A DNA stretch of 64,000 nucleotides from Methanobacterium alkalithermotolerans (GTDB lineage Archaea; Methanobacteriota; Methanobacteria; Methanobacteriales; Methanobacteriaceae). Position numbers and translations under genes: made by a program. Location: the NCBI RefSeq assembly GCF_018141185.1, contig NZ_CP058560.1:1240001-1304000 (forward strand), in the 5' to 3' direction. Position 1 is the first letter of the stretch, and each line of letters opens with the position of its first letter. Positions 9,362 through 18,457 of this stretch are shown here, piece by piece. The notes under the pieces are model-generated. The model did no database searches. It was not told the origin of the DNA and saw only the letters and a list, made by a program, of their open reading frames with translations.

Positions 9362-11082
9362 TTATTAAAATAAAAATTCAAAAACCTCCCCTGGGAGGAA
9401 GTAGCAAACTCCATGTCTGAATTTACTGTGTTTAAAATTTCTACCCTTAATTCGTGACTGCCCCAGTAGGCATAGTAAGTTAGTTGGGGATTATCTTCAT
9501 TCCAGGTAATGGTTCTAACCCTCACCTCATTAATGAATATATTGTAGGTGCCATTACGGAGTATACCCCGGGTAGACGTTATTTTTTCCCCATTCATGTA
9601 AATATCAATTGTTCTGGCACTTTGAGTGTTGGTCTTAATGATAACACCTTCTTCCAGGGTTAAATTTTCAGACACATTTCCCTGCAGAGTCAAAGCTTTT
9701 TGAACATATAAATTATCAAATACTTTGCGTATATTTCCATCAGGTATGGTCTCTCTTATTTCTACATTAAGGTTTAAGCGGGCTTCCCGGGGGATTCGAA
9801 GAATATTCTCTTCTCCAGGTCGGGGCTGTTTTAGAACATAGCCCTGTCCATTAATAAATAATTTATCATCATTTTTGAGTCCTAATGTATCTAAAGCTTC
9901 TTTAGGGGAACGTATAATTGTATCTTCATTTTCCAGGGCGCTATCCACTGTATAAGGTCCCCTTACATCAAAAGTCCGGTTATCAGTGGTATTTCTCCAG
10001 ATTATAAGGTTTCTGGAAGCAGGTTCAATTGATATTTTCCCTTCATCCACACTAACTGCTCCCAGTAAAGTGGAGAGCATGGCCAACAGTATAAGGCTGG
10101 AAACCAGAATAGGAAAATGCATATAAGTAAATGATTTTAAAGACTGGGTACGGCCATCCTTTCTCCATAGAATATTTAAAGATCTTTTAATAAGTTTTAC
10201 AATATAATACGCAGCAATTACCACCCCAATCAGACCTATAATAATTCCTAAAGCAGGGGGAACCTGTCTGATAAAGAAAAGTGAAAAAACACCTAATGAT
10301 GCCAGGGAAATGCCTAAAATACCCATTCGGATATATCTTCCCAACGAATCCATCATGGTGACCCTTCCATATTCCAGGGCCCGGTCTACAATAGTGCGTA
10401 CCACTTCATTAGCCACCACATTGAGTTCCGTTAAGGTTGACATGTCATGATGAATACTGCCAATATCCACTTCTTTTATTTTAAGACCCTGTACATCAGC
10501 ATCCAGTACTATACCCACATCAACCCCATAGTCTTCTTCAAAGCGTATTTTGCTTAAAGATGTTCTTTTACCTGCAAATTGGCCACTTAAAGGTTGATCA
10601 AATTTGATTTCAGGAAAGAAAAAATTTAAAAGGGGTTTGGCCGTAAGTTCTGTCACCCTTCCAGCTTTTCTTTTAAACTTGGTTTTGGTAATATCTGCTT
10701 TTCCTTCTAAAATGGGCTGGATTATTTTTTCCACCTGTTTTGGAGAAATATTTTCCAGATCAGCGTCAATAAATGCAATTATGTCGCCTTTTGAAACTTT
10801 AAAGCCAGTTTTTATAGCAGAACCTTTTCCTAGATTTCTCATATGAGAAAAAACTTTAGCTCCTGCATTTTTTGCCAGCTCACCGGTGTTGTCCTGGGAT
10901 CCATCATCAACTACTATTACTTCAGTAACATAGTCCAGGGAAAGAGCAGCCTTAACCACATTAGCTACAGTTTTACTCTCATTAAATGCAGGAATGACCA
11001 CTGATACTGTCATTTCTGCAGATGGTTTTTTGTTTTTTAATGAAGTTATCAGAAACAATAAAATCAATATAAACCAGGACAA
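9358..11082 (-). CDS. Membrane-bound family 2 glycosyltransferase with C-terminal extracytoplasmic domain
   Basis: A 574-residue protein starting at TTG 11082, behind GAGGTG. A short hydrophobic N-terminus precedes a GT-A domain (about 25-240) with SVVIPAFNES, VVDDGSQDNT, GKGSAIKTGF and the D-x-D motif FIDADLE. Two hydrophobic segments near 250-300 and one near 325-345 follow. The last 230 or so residues have no further span and look like a beta-rich surface domain. The catalytic part resembles dolichyl- or polyprenyl-phosphate sugar transferases and glucosyl-phosphoglycerate synthases. A role in building envelope glycans is inferred; donor and acceptor are unknown. Confidence 0.72.
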   Translation of the reverse strand: MSWFILILLFLITSLKNKKPSAEMTVSVVIPAFNESKTVANVVKAALSLDYVTEVIVVDDGSQDNTGELAKNAGAKVFSHMRNLGKGSAIKTGFKVSKGDIIAFIDADLENISPKQVEKIIQPILEGKADITKTKFKRKAGRVTELTAKPLLNFFFPEIKFDQPLSGQFAGKRTSLSKIRFEEDYGVDVGIVLDADVQGLKIKEVDIGSIHHDMSTLTELNVVANEVVRTIVDRALEYGRVTMMDSLGRYIRMGILGISLASLGVFSLFFIRQVPPALGIIIGLIGVVIAAYYIVKLIKRSLNILWRKDGRTQSLKSFTYMHFPILVSSLILLAMLSTLLGAVSVDEGKISIEPASRNLIIWRNTTDNRTFDVRGPYTVDSALENEDTIIRSPKEALDTLGLKNDDKLFINGQGYVLKQPRPGEENILRIPREARLNLNVEIRETIPDGNIRKVFDNLYVQKALTLQGNVSENLTLEEGVIIKTNTQSARTIDIYMNGEKITSTRGILRNGTYNIFINEVRVRTITWNEDNPQLTYYAYWGSHELRVEILNTVNSDMEFATSSQGRFLNFYFNN

Positions 11083-11312
11083 TTTTGCACCTCAAATAAT
11101 TAAATAAAAGCTTCCTTGAAATTTAAATATTTTAAAATTCTTGCTTTTAGAAGTAAGTTACTAGTAATTTATTCCACTTAAAATATTAATTTATTTCCCT
11201 TGACTATTGATTGGTAACTAACTTAAATAATACCAGATATATAAATATATCTAGAATTTTTAGTAGATGAAATCTCTTTTATATTAAAAAATGTATAAGG
11301 TGAATCTAAACC

Positions 11313-12323
11313 ATGAAACCTAAAGTAATGATACTTCTAGGCAGTGCTTCTGATTATAATATTGCAGAAAAAGCACTCGATATTTTAGAACAGCTGAAAA
11401 TACCATATGATTTAAGAGTAGCTTCTGCTCATAGAACACATGAAAAGGTAAAAAAAATCGTATTAGAATCTACCCGCCAAGGAGTAGAGGTTTTTATAGG
11501 GATTGCAGGACTTTCTGCTCACCTTCCAGGTATAATTGCCGCCAATACTCACCGCCCGGTGGTGGGGGTTCCAGTTGATGTTAAGGTAGGAGGGCTGGAT
11601 GCCCTTTTTGCATCTTCACAGATGCCTTTCCCCGCACCGGTAGCCACAGTAGGAGTTGACCGTGGGGAAAATGGTGCTCTTCTGGCTGCTCAGATAATAG
11701 GTATAACTGACGAAGAAGTCAGAAAAAGATTTAGTCAGTTAAGAGAAAGCTTCTATAGTAAAGTAGAAAGAGATGAAAACCAACTATTGAATAATATGGG
11801 AGGGAATTACTATTTCCCCGCAGATATTGATTTCACCTCAAAAGAGGAAGTGAAGATTACAGAGGAATCTGCTTCAACAGATACTCCGATGGTAGCAGTT
11901 ATTCCAGGAAGCTATTCAGATATGAGTGTAGCCAAGAAAACCACGAATTTTTTGGATAGAATGGATATAACCTATGATTTAAATGTTATCTCACCAATAC
12001 GCTATCCTGAACGTTTTGAAAAGTACATGGAAAGAATGAAGGATGTTAAGCTATTTATTGCCATAACCGGTCTTTCAGCCCATGTTACAGGAGCGGTGGT
12101 GGCTTTAAGTGAAAAACCAGTTATTGGAGTACCCTGTCCTTTAAGGATGGGTGGACTTGACTCTCTTCTTTCCATGGTCAATATGCCTCCTGGTGTACCG
12201 GTTGGTACAGTGGGAGTGGCTAATGGTGGAAATGCTGCTATTTTAGCTGCTGAAATGCTGGCCATTGGTAATAAAGAGCTTGATAACCGGGTTAAAAGGT
12301 TGAAAAATAAGGCGATAGAATAA
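11313..12323 (+). CDS. purE: N5-CAIR mutase / AIR carboxylase with two fused PurE domains
   Basis: A 336-residue protein, twice the usual PurE length, acting in purine synthesis at the carboxylation of aminoimidazole ribonucleotide. The first half (about 1-160) has GSASD, the catalytic SAHRTH (38-43) and GLSAHLPG. The second half (about 190-336) repeats the fold, but the equivalent of SAHRTH reads SPIRYP (227-232), so the active-site His is absent. AAGGTGA precedes the ATG. A tandem PurE is, from memory, also found in relatives. Confidence 0.9.
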   Translation: MKPKVMILLGSASDYNIAEKALDILEQLKIPYDLRVASAHRTHEKVKKIVLESTRQGVEVFIGIAGLSAHLPGIIAANTHRPVVGVPVDVKVGGLDALFASSQMPFPAPVATVGVDRGENGALLAAQIIGITDEEVRKRFSQLRESFYSKVERDENQLLNNMGGNYYFPADIDFTSKEEVKITEESASTDTPMVAVIPGSYSDMSVAKKTTNFLDRMDITYDLNVISPIRYPERFEKYMERMKDVKLFIAITGLSAHVTGAVVALSEKPVIGVPCPLRMGGLDSLLSMVNMPPGVPVGTVGVANGGNAAILAAEMLAIGNKELDNRVKRLKNKAIE

Positions 12324-12333
12324 TCATCCTTTA

Positions 12334-12343
12334 TTTTTTTTTT
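12334..12343 (+). terminator. Oligo-T terminator after purE
   Basis: An uninterrupted run of ten T starts 10 nt after the purE stop, a typical archaeal termination signal. Confidence 0.45.
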
Positions 12344-12482
12344 ACTTATTTTTATAAAGAATTAAAGCCCCAGAAGCAGCCACTATTATAATTAAAGTTA
12401 ATATAAGCAGATAGTTTTTAGAATTTTTTGTATAGCTAGTAGATTCATCTGTTTTAGAGGATACATCATCAATTGAATCAAC
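12342..12482 (-). pseudogene. Possible remnant: C-terminal membrane anchor of a lost surface protein
   Basis: On the minus strand 46 sense codons end in TAA. They encode a Ser/Thr-rich stretch, then a hydrophobic segment (YLLILTLIIIVAASGALILY) and KNK. This is the layout of a C-terminal anchor of archaeal cell-surface proteins. A stop codon lies directly upstream in frame (12483-12485), and there is no start codon inside. I read it as a decayed gene end. The opposite strand has a competing short frame ending YYFIQKPINSRELF, reminiscent of a receiver-domain end, so the reading is uncertain. Confidence 0.35.
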
Positions 12483-12815
12483 TTATGATGGGGATAGTTA
12501 CTATTTTATTCAAAAGCCCATAAATAGTAGAGAACTATTTTAGGTGCACAATTTTAGAATCATATCTTTTCCAGGCTCAGTTGAAAAGCAGTTTCTATAA
12601 AGAATTTTTTATTTAGCATTTACATTGACCCGCTAGTGGTGCTCCATAGGAATCAGATGAAATTAAAAGAGATTAATTCAAATAGATATCCATAAAGTAG
12701 GGGTTAATAGTGAGAATAATTTAATAACTCCTCTTAATATATTCAGAAAGTGAAGTTTTTTTATTATCTACAGGACATTTATCAAACTATAAAATTATTT
12801 GGTAAGGTGGTGCAT
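12483..12815. other. Intergenic region upstream of the UbiD gene
   Basis: Beyond the possible remnant I see only short frames without ribosome binding sites. The downstream part presumably holds the promoter of the UbiD gene. Confidence 0.3.
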
Positions 12816-14096
12816 ATGAAAACCTTTTTAAATCAGCTAGAAGAACAATTTGACTTTATTAGAATAAATCAAGAAATTTCCACCCATCTGGAAGCATCTG
12901 AAATTTTAAGAAAGCATCCTAAAGATGTGGTTATTCTGGAAAACTTGAAAGAATCCTCTATACCGGTAGTATCGGGTATATGTAATACCCGGGAAAAAAT
13001 AGCCCTGGCTTTAAACTGTGAAGTGGGGGATATCACTTCTAAAATAGTACAGGGTATGGAAAACCCTCATCCAATCCACAATATTGAAAAAATATCAAAA
13101 GAATACACATCTTCTAAGGCTGATTTAAGCAAACTACCTATATTAACTCATTACAAGCGTGATGGAGGACCATATATCACTTCAGGAGTTATAATAGCCC
13201 GAAATCCTGAAAATGGAACAGGTAATGCATCCATACATAGGATGCTGGTCCTGGACAATAATAATCTTACAGTGAGAATTGTACCCCGGCATCTGTATAC
13301 TTATTATCAGCAGGCAGAAGAGCAGGGAGAAGACCTGGAAATTGCCATAGCCATTGGAATGAATCCCGCCACTCTTCTGGCCACCACCACCTCTATCCCC
13401 ATAACTGCTGATGAAATGGAAGTGGCCAACAGTTTTCATGGGGGAGACATGAAGCTCTTGCAGTGTGAAACTGTGGATCTGGAAGTTCCAGAAGCAGAAA
13501 TAATAATGGAAGGTAAAATATTGGCGAATGAAAGGGCTAATGAAGGGCCTTTTGTTGATTTAACTGATACTTATGACATTATTCGTCAAGAACCGGTTAT
13601 AGAACTGGAAAAAATGCATATTAAAAATGATGCCCTGTATCATGCCATATTCCCTGCTGGTTTTGAACACCGTTTATTACAGGGACTTCCCCAGGAACCC
13701 CGTATTTATAATGCGGTTCAAAACACAGTGCCCACCGTTAAAAATGTGGTTTTGACTGAAGGAGGATGCTGCTGGCTTCATGCAGCAGTATCAATAAAAA
13801 AACAAACTCAGGGTGATGGTAAAAATGTCATTATGGCAGCTTTGGCAGCCCATCCTTCTTTAAAACATGTGGTTGTTGTTGATGAAGATGTAGATATCTT
13901 CAATCCTGAAGATCTGGAGTATGCTATGGCCACCAGAGTTAAAGCTGATGATGATATTTTAATTGTGCCTAAAGCAAGAGGATCGTCCCTTGATCCCGCC
14001 GCACTTCCAGATGGTACCACCACCAAGGTGGGAGTGGATGCCACCAAACCAATAGATAAGTTAAAGAAATTTGAAAGGGTTAGTTTATCTGAATAG
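12816..14096 (+). CDS. UbiD-family decarboxylase, probable trans-anhydromevalonate 5-phosphate decarboxylase
   Basis: A 426-residue protein. An in-frame ATG at 12750 has no ribosome binding site, whereas AAGGTGGTG lies just before 12816. The sequence is UbiD-like throughout, with ILTHYKRDGGPYIT, the FMN/metal-binding region around ASIHRMLVL, and ERANEGPFVDLT. UbiD enzymes use prenylated FMN. In archaea a UbiD homologue of this size makes isopentenyl phosphate from anhydromevalonate phosphate in the modified mevalonate pathway. The aconitase X partner enzyme of that pathway is at 36923-38110. Substrate is inferred from family and context. Confidence 0.78.
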   Translation: MKTFLNQLEEQFDFIRINQEISTHLEASEILRKHPKDVVILENLKESSIPVVSGICNTREKIALALNCEVGDITSKIVQGMENPHPIHNIEKISKEYTSSKADLSKLPILTHYKRDGGPYITSGVIIARNPENGTGNASIHRMLVLDNNNLTVRIVPRHLYTYYQQAEEQGEDLEIAIAIGMNPATLLATTTSIPITADEMEVANSFHGGDMKLLQCETVDLEVPEAEIIMEGKILANERANEGPFVDLTDTYDIIRQEPVIELEKMHIKNDALYHAIFPAGFEHRLLQGLPQEPRIYNAVQNTVPTVKNVVLTEGGCCWLHAAVSIKKQTQGDGKNVIMAALAAHPSLKHVVVVDEDVDIFNPEDLEYAMATRVKADDDILIVPKARGSSLDPAALPDGTTTKVGVDATKPIDKLKKFERVSLSE

Positions 14097-14111
14097 AACT
14101 TCTTTATCTTA

Positions 14112-15119
14112 TTAATTTATTATATCTATTTTATAACCACATTCTGGACATTTATTTGTTTTTTTCAGCTTATTTATTCCAATGCCATATCCATTTCTTT
14201 CTAAAAGTAGTTCCCCACAATTCCAGCAACAGGTATTTTCACCATTAATACCTGGAACATTGCCCACATAAACATACTTTAATCCTGCATCTTGAGCGAT
14301 TTTACGGGCTTTGAGTAAAATTTCTAAAGGGGTAGGAGGTACCTTATCCATTTTATAGTGGGGCATAAACCGGGTAAAATGCAGGGGAACCTCCTTTCCA
14401 ACTTCTTGAGTCAAAAAATTCACCAGATCAGATATGTTCTTATCCGAATCATTATAACCGGGAATTATAAGGTTAGTAATCTCCAGATGTATGCCTTGAT
14501 CATACATGGCAATAATATTTTCCAGTACAGGGTCCAGACGGGCCTGGCATAGTTCCTGGTAAAATTTATCTGACATTCCTTTTAAGTCTATATTAGCCGC
14601 ATCCAGGTGGGGCCCAATTAATTCCAGAGCTTCAGGTGTCATATAGCCATTGGTAACATATATAGTCTTTAAATTATTTTTATGAGCTAATTTGGCAGAA
14701 TCTATGGTGTATTCCAGCCACATGGTTGGTTCGTTATAGGTCCAGGCGATGGATTTACAGTTGTAAGTTTTGGCAGTAGCTACCGCATTTTCAGGGGAGA
14801 CATATTTAGTTTTAAAAGAATCAATACGGGCCTGAGATATGCTCCAGTTTTGGCAGTACTTACAACTAAAATTGCAGCCTACTGTCCCCAGGGAATAAAC
14901 ACGGGATCCGGGATAAAAATGAAATAGAGGTTTTTTTTCAATAGGGTCAACTGCCAGGGATGATGCTGCAGCATAGTTTAAAGTGTATAAAGTCCCTTCA
15001 ATGTTCTCCCGGGTTAAACAATATCCTCTTTTACCAGTGGAGATGGAACATCTGCGCTGGCATACTTTACAGTGGACTGAGTATTCTTTTTTTTCATAAA
15101 GTAGAGCTTCCATTTTCAT
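14112..15119 (-). CDS. amrS: Radical SAM enzyme of the AmmeMemoRadiSam type (AmrS-like)
   Basis: A 335-residue radical SAM protein related to pyruvate formate-lyase activases. The SAM/4Fe-4S motif is C-NFS-C-KY-C at 82-89. An N-terminal cysteine set (C17, C20, C24, C34) and a C-terminal zinc-ribbon-like set (C-W-N-C ... C-P-E-C, about 300-328) flank the core. GGAGGG inside the end of thiL precedes the ATG, and only 1 nt separates the genes, so the two are translationally coupled. The usual partners AMMECR1 and Memo are not in view. The reaction is not established. Confidence 0.8.
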   Translation of the reverse strand: MKMEALLYEKKEYSVHCKVCQRRCSISTGKRGYCLTRENIEGTLYTLNYAAASSLAVDPIEKKPLFHFYPGSRVYSLGTVGCNFSCKYCQNWSISQARIDSFKTKYVSPENAVATAKTYNCKSIAWTYNEPTMWLEYTIDSAKLAHKNNLKTIYVTNGYMTPEALELIGPHLDAANIDLKGMSDKFYQELCQARLDPVLENIIAMYDQGIHLEITNLIIPGYNDSDKNISDLVNFLTQEVGKEVPLHFTRFMPHYKMDKVPPTPLEILLKARKIAQDAGLKYVYVGNVPGINGENTCCWNCGELLLERNGYGIGINKLKKTNKCPECGYKIDIIN

Positions 15120-15120
15120 A

Positions 15121-16182
15121 CTAACCCTCCAGGTGCTGGTAGCCTCCTGGTGGTAGTATATTTATATTTCCCTTCTTATCTACTATTTCCATGTTTCCAG
15201 TAGAAGTTACTTCACCCACCACCATAAGCTTAATTTTATCTTTTAGGGAAGCTAAAGCATCTTTTTTAATACAAAATAATAATTCGAAATCTTCACCATA
15301 ATGTAAAGCCATGTCTAATGGTTTTTTAGAGAAAAATTCCCCGATTTTTTTTACTTCGTCTGGTAGGGGTATTTTATCTTCATATATCCTGATACCCAGT
15401 GGTAAATCGCTGGCCTTCAATATTTCTTCCAGTTCACTGGCCAGGCCATCTGTAATATCTGTAAGAGCGGTAACATTACCAGATTGTGCTGCAATAATCC
15501 CTTCTTTAATTTTAGCTTGTGGTTTCAGGGCTTTTTGTATGACTTTTTTAATAATTTTTTCCGGCAAAATTGATTTAATTTTATCCTGATCCAGGGTAGA
15601 AGATAATAATATTTCAAATCCAGCGGCTGCTAATCCTAAATCACCAGATACTGCTACTATATCTCCAGGCCTGGCCCCACTTTTCATCAGTGCCTTTGAT
15701 TTTTCCACCGATCCAATAATAGTTCCAGAAAGAACCATTTGAGATGATTCATTGGTATCACCTCCAAGGAGGGGTATGTGGTAATAGTTGCAGGCTTCCA
15801 GAACTCCGTCCATCAATTCATCAAATTGTCTGATTTCCATGTCCCCTGGCAACCCTATAGATAAAATAAGTCCCTGGGGAATGGCCCCCATGGCAGATAT
15901 ATCACTCACATTAACCGTTACTATTTTCCATCCCCTTTCTCGGGGACTCATCTGGGAGGGGAAATGTGTTTTGGCCAGTAACATGTCCGAACTAACCACT
16001 AAAAAATTTTTAGAAGGTCCTATTTCGGATAGATCCATTAAAGCAGCGTCATCTCCTAAGCTTTTTTTAATTAGAGGATGCTTAGAATAATAGTCCTGTT
16101 GAAGATTGTGTGTTTTTTTTATGATTCGATGGATGAGCTTTTTTTCGCCCAGATCAGAAATAATATGTTTTTTAGAGGGCAT
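15121..16182 (-). CDS. thiL: Thiamine-monophosphate kinase
   Basis: A 353-residue ATP-dependent kinase that makes thiamine diphosphate. It has the family features DDAALMD near the N-terminus, SSDML and GWKIVTVNVSDISAMGA (metal/ATP binding), GGDTNESSQMVLSGTIIG, and a C-terminal HYGEDFELLF. It belongs to the PurM/SelD/HypE fold. It is the third gene of a minus-strand run (DUF35, cfbA, thiL, amrS). The ATG has only a weak TAGGCTGA upstream. Confidence 0.92.
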   Translation of the reverse strand: MPSKKHIISDLGEKKLIHRIIKKTHNLQQDYYSKHPLIKKSLGDDAALMDLSEIGPSKNFLVVSSDMLLAKTHFPSQMSPRERGWKIVTVNVSDISAMGAIPQGLILSIGLPGDMEIRQFDELMDGVLEACNYYHIPLLGGDTNESSQMVLSGTIIGSVEKSKALMKSGARPGDIVAVSGDLGLAAAGFEILLSSTLDQDKIKSILPEKIIKKVIQKALKPQAKIKEGIIAAQSGNVTALTDITDGLASELEEILKASDLPLGIRIYEDKIPLPDEVKKIGEFFSKKPLDMALHYGEDFELLFCIKKDALASLKDKIKLMVVGEVTSTGNMEIVDKKGNINILPPGGYQHLEG

Positions 16183-16220
16183 TATTCAGCCTAAGGAATT
16201 AATAAAAATAATAAAAAAAA

Positions 16221-16664
16221 TTATAAGGAATGGTTAACCCTATCCTTAATAATTTCAACCACCCGGGGATCTGCACCTAATGGTTCGGTATATATGATCT
16301 CCCCGGAAAAATCAATCTCTTCATCATCTTCATGGTGCTTGTGTTTATGGCTATGGGAGTGGCCAGTCTCATGGCCATTATCCAGTCCCAGAATATGAGG
16401 TATGTCCTTTTTGGTATGTACTCCATGGGCTAAAAATACAGGAGTGACTATTATTTTTTCTACTCCCTGCCGGGCCAATTCATTTACCGCAGTAGGAATA
16501 GTGGGTGTGGTCATTTCCATAAAGCCTACACTTACCAGATAATTTTCTTCTTTTTTATATTTTTCTGCCAGTTGATTGATTACTTCTTTTCCATAGGGAA
16601 GTCGGCTTCCATGTCCTACCAGTACTACCCCTATCTTATTTTTTGAGCTTGAATTTGAATCCAT
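16221..16664 (-). CDS. cfbA: Sirohydrochlorin cobalt/nickel chelatase
   Basis: A 147-residue CbiX-short protein that inserts Co2+ into sirohydrochlorin for cobamides and, in methanogens, Ni2+ for coenzyme F430. The metal-site histidines are His18 in VGHGSR and His80 in LAHGVHTKKDIP. Residues 98-111 form a His-rich insertion (GHETGHSHSHKHKHH) followed by acidic residues, a likely flexible metal-holding loop. It starts 29 nt inside the end of the DUF35 gene with GGAGTG upstream, so it is probably coupled to it. Confidence 0.9.
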   Translation of the reverse strand: MDSNSSSKNKIGVVLVGHGSRLPYGKEVINQLAEKYKKEENYLVSVGFMEMTTPTIPTAVNELARQGVEKIIVTPVFLAHGVHTKKDIPHILGLDNGHETGHSHSHKHKHHEDDEEIDFSGEIIYTEPLGADPRVVEIIKDRVNHSL

Positions 16665-17034
16665 ATGAAATCACTCCATCATCGCCTTGTTCTCTAATTT
16701 TTCTAAATACCATCTCTACTTCATCCCCAATTTGAATATCTTCAGGTCCACAGTCAACAATTTGAGTAGTTACTTTAGCTCCTTCATCTAATTCAACAAT
16801 AGCTACCGCATAGGGTGCTATTTCTTTAAATTCATCAGTAGGTGTATTAATTACAGAATAAGAATATACTTTTCCCTTGCCAGATAATTTTATGTTTTCC
16901 AGTTTTCCCTTTCTCCTGCATTCCGGGCAGACTATACGCAGGGGGAAGAATACCTTATTGCATTGTAAACATTTAGATCCTATGAGGTTGTAGCGTTGTG
17001 GAATATGACGCCATGTTCTAACGGTCTCTGTCAT
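16636..17034 (-). CDS. DUF35 zinc-ribbon/OB-fold protein
   Basis: A 132-residue protein with an N-terminal rubredoxin-like zinc ribbon (C22, C25, C36, C39) and a C-terminal OB-fold. In archaea this family often binds between acetoacetyl-CoA thiolase and HMG-CoA synthase and channels the intermediate at the head of the mevalonate pathway. Here neither partner gene is adjacent, so the role is inferred. GGAGGAATTAA precedes the ATG. Confidence 0.75.
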   Translation of the reverse strand: MTETVRTWRHIPQRYNLIGSKCLQCNKVFFPLRIVCPECRRKGKLENIKLSGKGKVYSYSVINTPTDEFKEIAPYAVAIVELDEGAKVTTQIVDCGPEDIQIGDEVEMVFRKIREQGDDGVISYGFKFKLKK

Positions 17035-17489
17035 TTAATTCCTCCGTTATGTGATTTAAAAACAGTTGTATCTATCAGAAATACTACTATTGTTATGATT
17101 GGTTTATTAATTTTTAGTAAATATTTATATTAATAGGGGGTATTAGCCAAATATCAAGTAAAATCCTATTTCATTTTATTTTTGAATTCATGGTAATTAA
17201 AGCCTTTGGTTATATTACATCCAGAAGGATATTAAGCCACTGCGGGTAATTAATCCACCATATAGTAATATTTTTTAGCAATTTAAAGAAAATAAGCCTC
17301 AATAAGATAGCTGAATAATTTAAAGAGTTATTAACTATTTATTTTGTTTTTTATGTTTGAAGAGGATTTAAAAAATATTAAAATTATAATTATTTTTTAA
17401 TAAATTTATTAAATATAGTAATATTTTTATATGTGTATTACTTAATTAGTAATAAATTATTAAAATAATTGGAAATTCCAGGTGAAATA
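17035..17489. other. A+T-rich intergenic region
   Basis: This is the divergent spacer between the DUF35 gene and the pilin-like genes. It is very A/T-rich, with no frame or RNA that I can support. TTTTTATATG near 17424-17433 could be the TATA element for the plus-strand pair. Confidence 0.3.
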
Positions 17490-18437
17490 ATGGATCAAAA
17501 AGGATATATAATAAGTGGATTATCGCTTTTACTTATGGTACCCGCTATGGTGCTATCAATTTGCTTGTTAAATATATTTAGTATGGGAAATGATATTAAA
17601 GAGCAGACCATTCAATCAGATAAAATATATTATGCCTCCCAGGACCTCCAGAGAAATATTCCCCTTTTAGCCTTAGAAGTGTTGAATGAAACCGGAGAAG
17701 AAGTAAAAATTAATAATTTGCCTTATTCAAATAGCCCCCGGTATATAAAAGATGAATTACAATCCCGAATAAATAAATTTACCTCCAACCATGAACTTCA
17801 AAGTGATCTGGAAATTAAATGTACCATTAACTCGGTGCACCCTGGTAAGGATCCCTGGTATGTGGAAGTTAATTCCACCCTATTTTTAAGTCAAAAAGAG
17901 TTTTATCATGAAGAAAAGGTGTCTAATCAGGTTCCCATAACCCAGCTGGTTGATCCCCTTCCCTTTATAAAATGTGGGGTTTATGGAGATTTAAAATACA
18001 CTGAAAACCGTATTTTATATGATACTTTGTTAAGTGAATATCTTCAGAATCAGGGCGAAGCCAATTCCAGTTATTATACCAATGCCTCAGCCCCCCTTCT
18101 AATTCATAAATGTCCTTATGAATCATATATTATCCATGGAGATGAAAATACCAGGAATAGCTGTATAAATAATGGATTTTATCATTACAGTGCTGATGGA
18201 GCATGTTATTTATGTCGTTTAGAAGGAAAAGCGGTTTGCATCCATCCTGGACTTGAAGTATTTATTTTGGTCCCTTCTTTAAATGATTCCCTTCCTTTAA
18301 GTGCTATTTCATCCATTGACCATGTTATATTCAGTGATGATATTTATCCCGGAGAATACATTCCTTTAAAATTTTTAGGGTTTGATTATGGATTATTTTT
18401 GGATAGTGCTCATCGTAGTAAGTATGGAATTCCATAA
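17490..18437 (+). CDS. Secreted pilin-like membrane-anchored protein
   Basis: A 315-residue protein starting at 17490 (AGGTGA upstream). An in-frame ATG at 17469 is less likely. A short polar start MDQKG is followed by a single hydrophobic segment (YIISGLSLLLMVPAMVLSIC) and then about 285 extracytoplasmic residues with several Asn-x-Ser/Thr sites and Cys in the C-terminal half. A Lys-Gly before the hydrophobic stretch resembles the class III (type IV pilin-like) signal, but no Glu is seen at the usual position. It pairs with the next gene, 20 bp on. I do not recognise a named family. Confidence 0.55.
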   Translation: MDQKGYIISGLSLLLMVPAMVLSICLLNIFSMGNDIKEQTIQSDKIYYASQDLQRNIPLLALEVLNETGEEVKINNLPYSNSPRYIKDELQSRINKFTSNHELQSDLEIKCTINSVHPGKDPWYVEVNSTLFLSQKEFYHEEKVSNQVPITQLVDPLPFIKCGVYGDLKYTENRILYDTLLSEYLQNQGEANSSYYTNASAPLLIHKCPYESYIIHGDENTRNSCINNGFYHYSADGACYLCRLEGKAVCIHPGLEVFILVPSLNDSLPLSAISSIDHVIFSDDIYPGEYIPLKFLGFDYGLFLDSAHRSKYGIP

Positions 18438-18457
18438 TCCTGAAAATGAGGTATTTT

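Noticed and set aside
15067..15082. TTTACAGTGGACTGAG as another origin box
   Set aside because: It lies inside amrS, where the bases encode conserved cysteine-region residues, and the core and tail do not match beyond TTTACAGTGGA.
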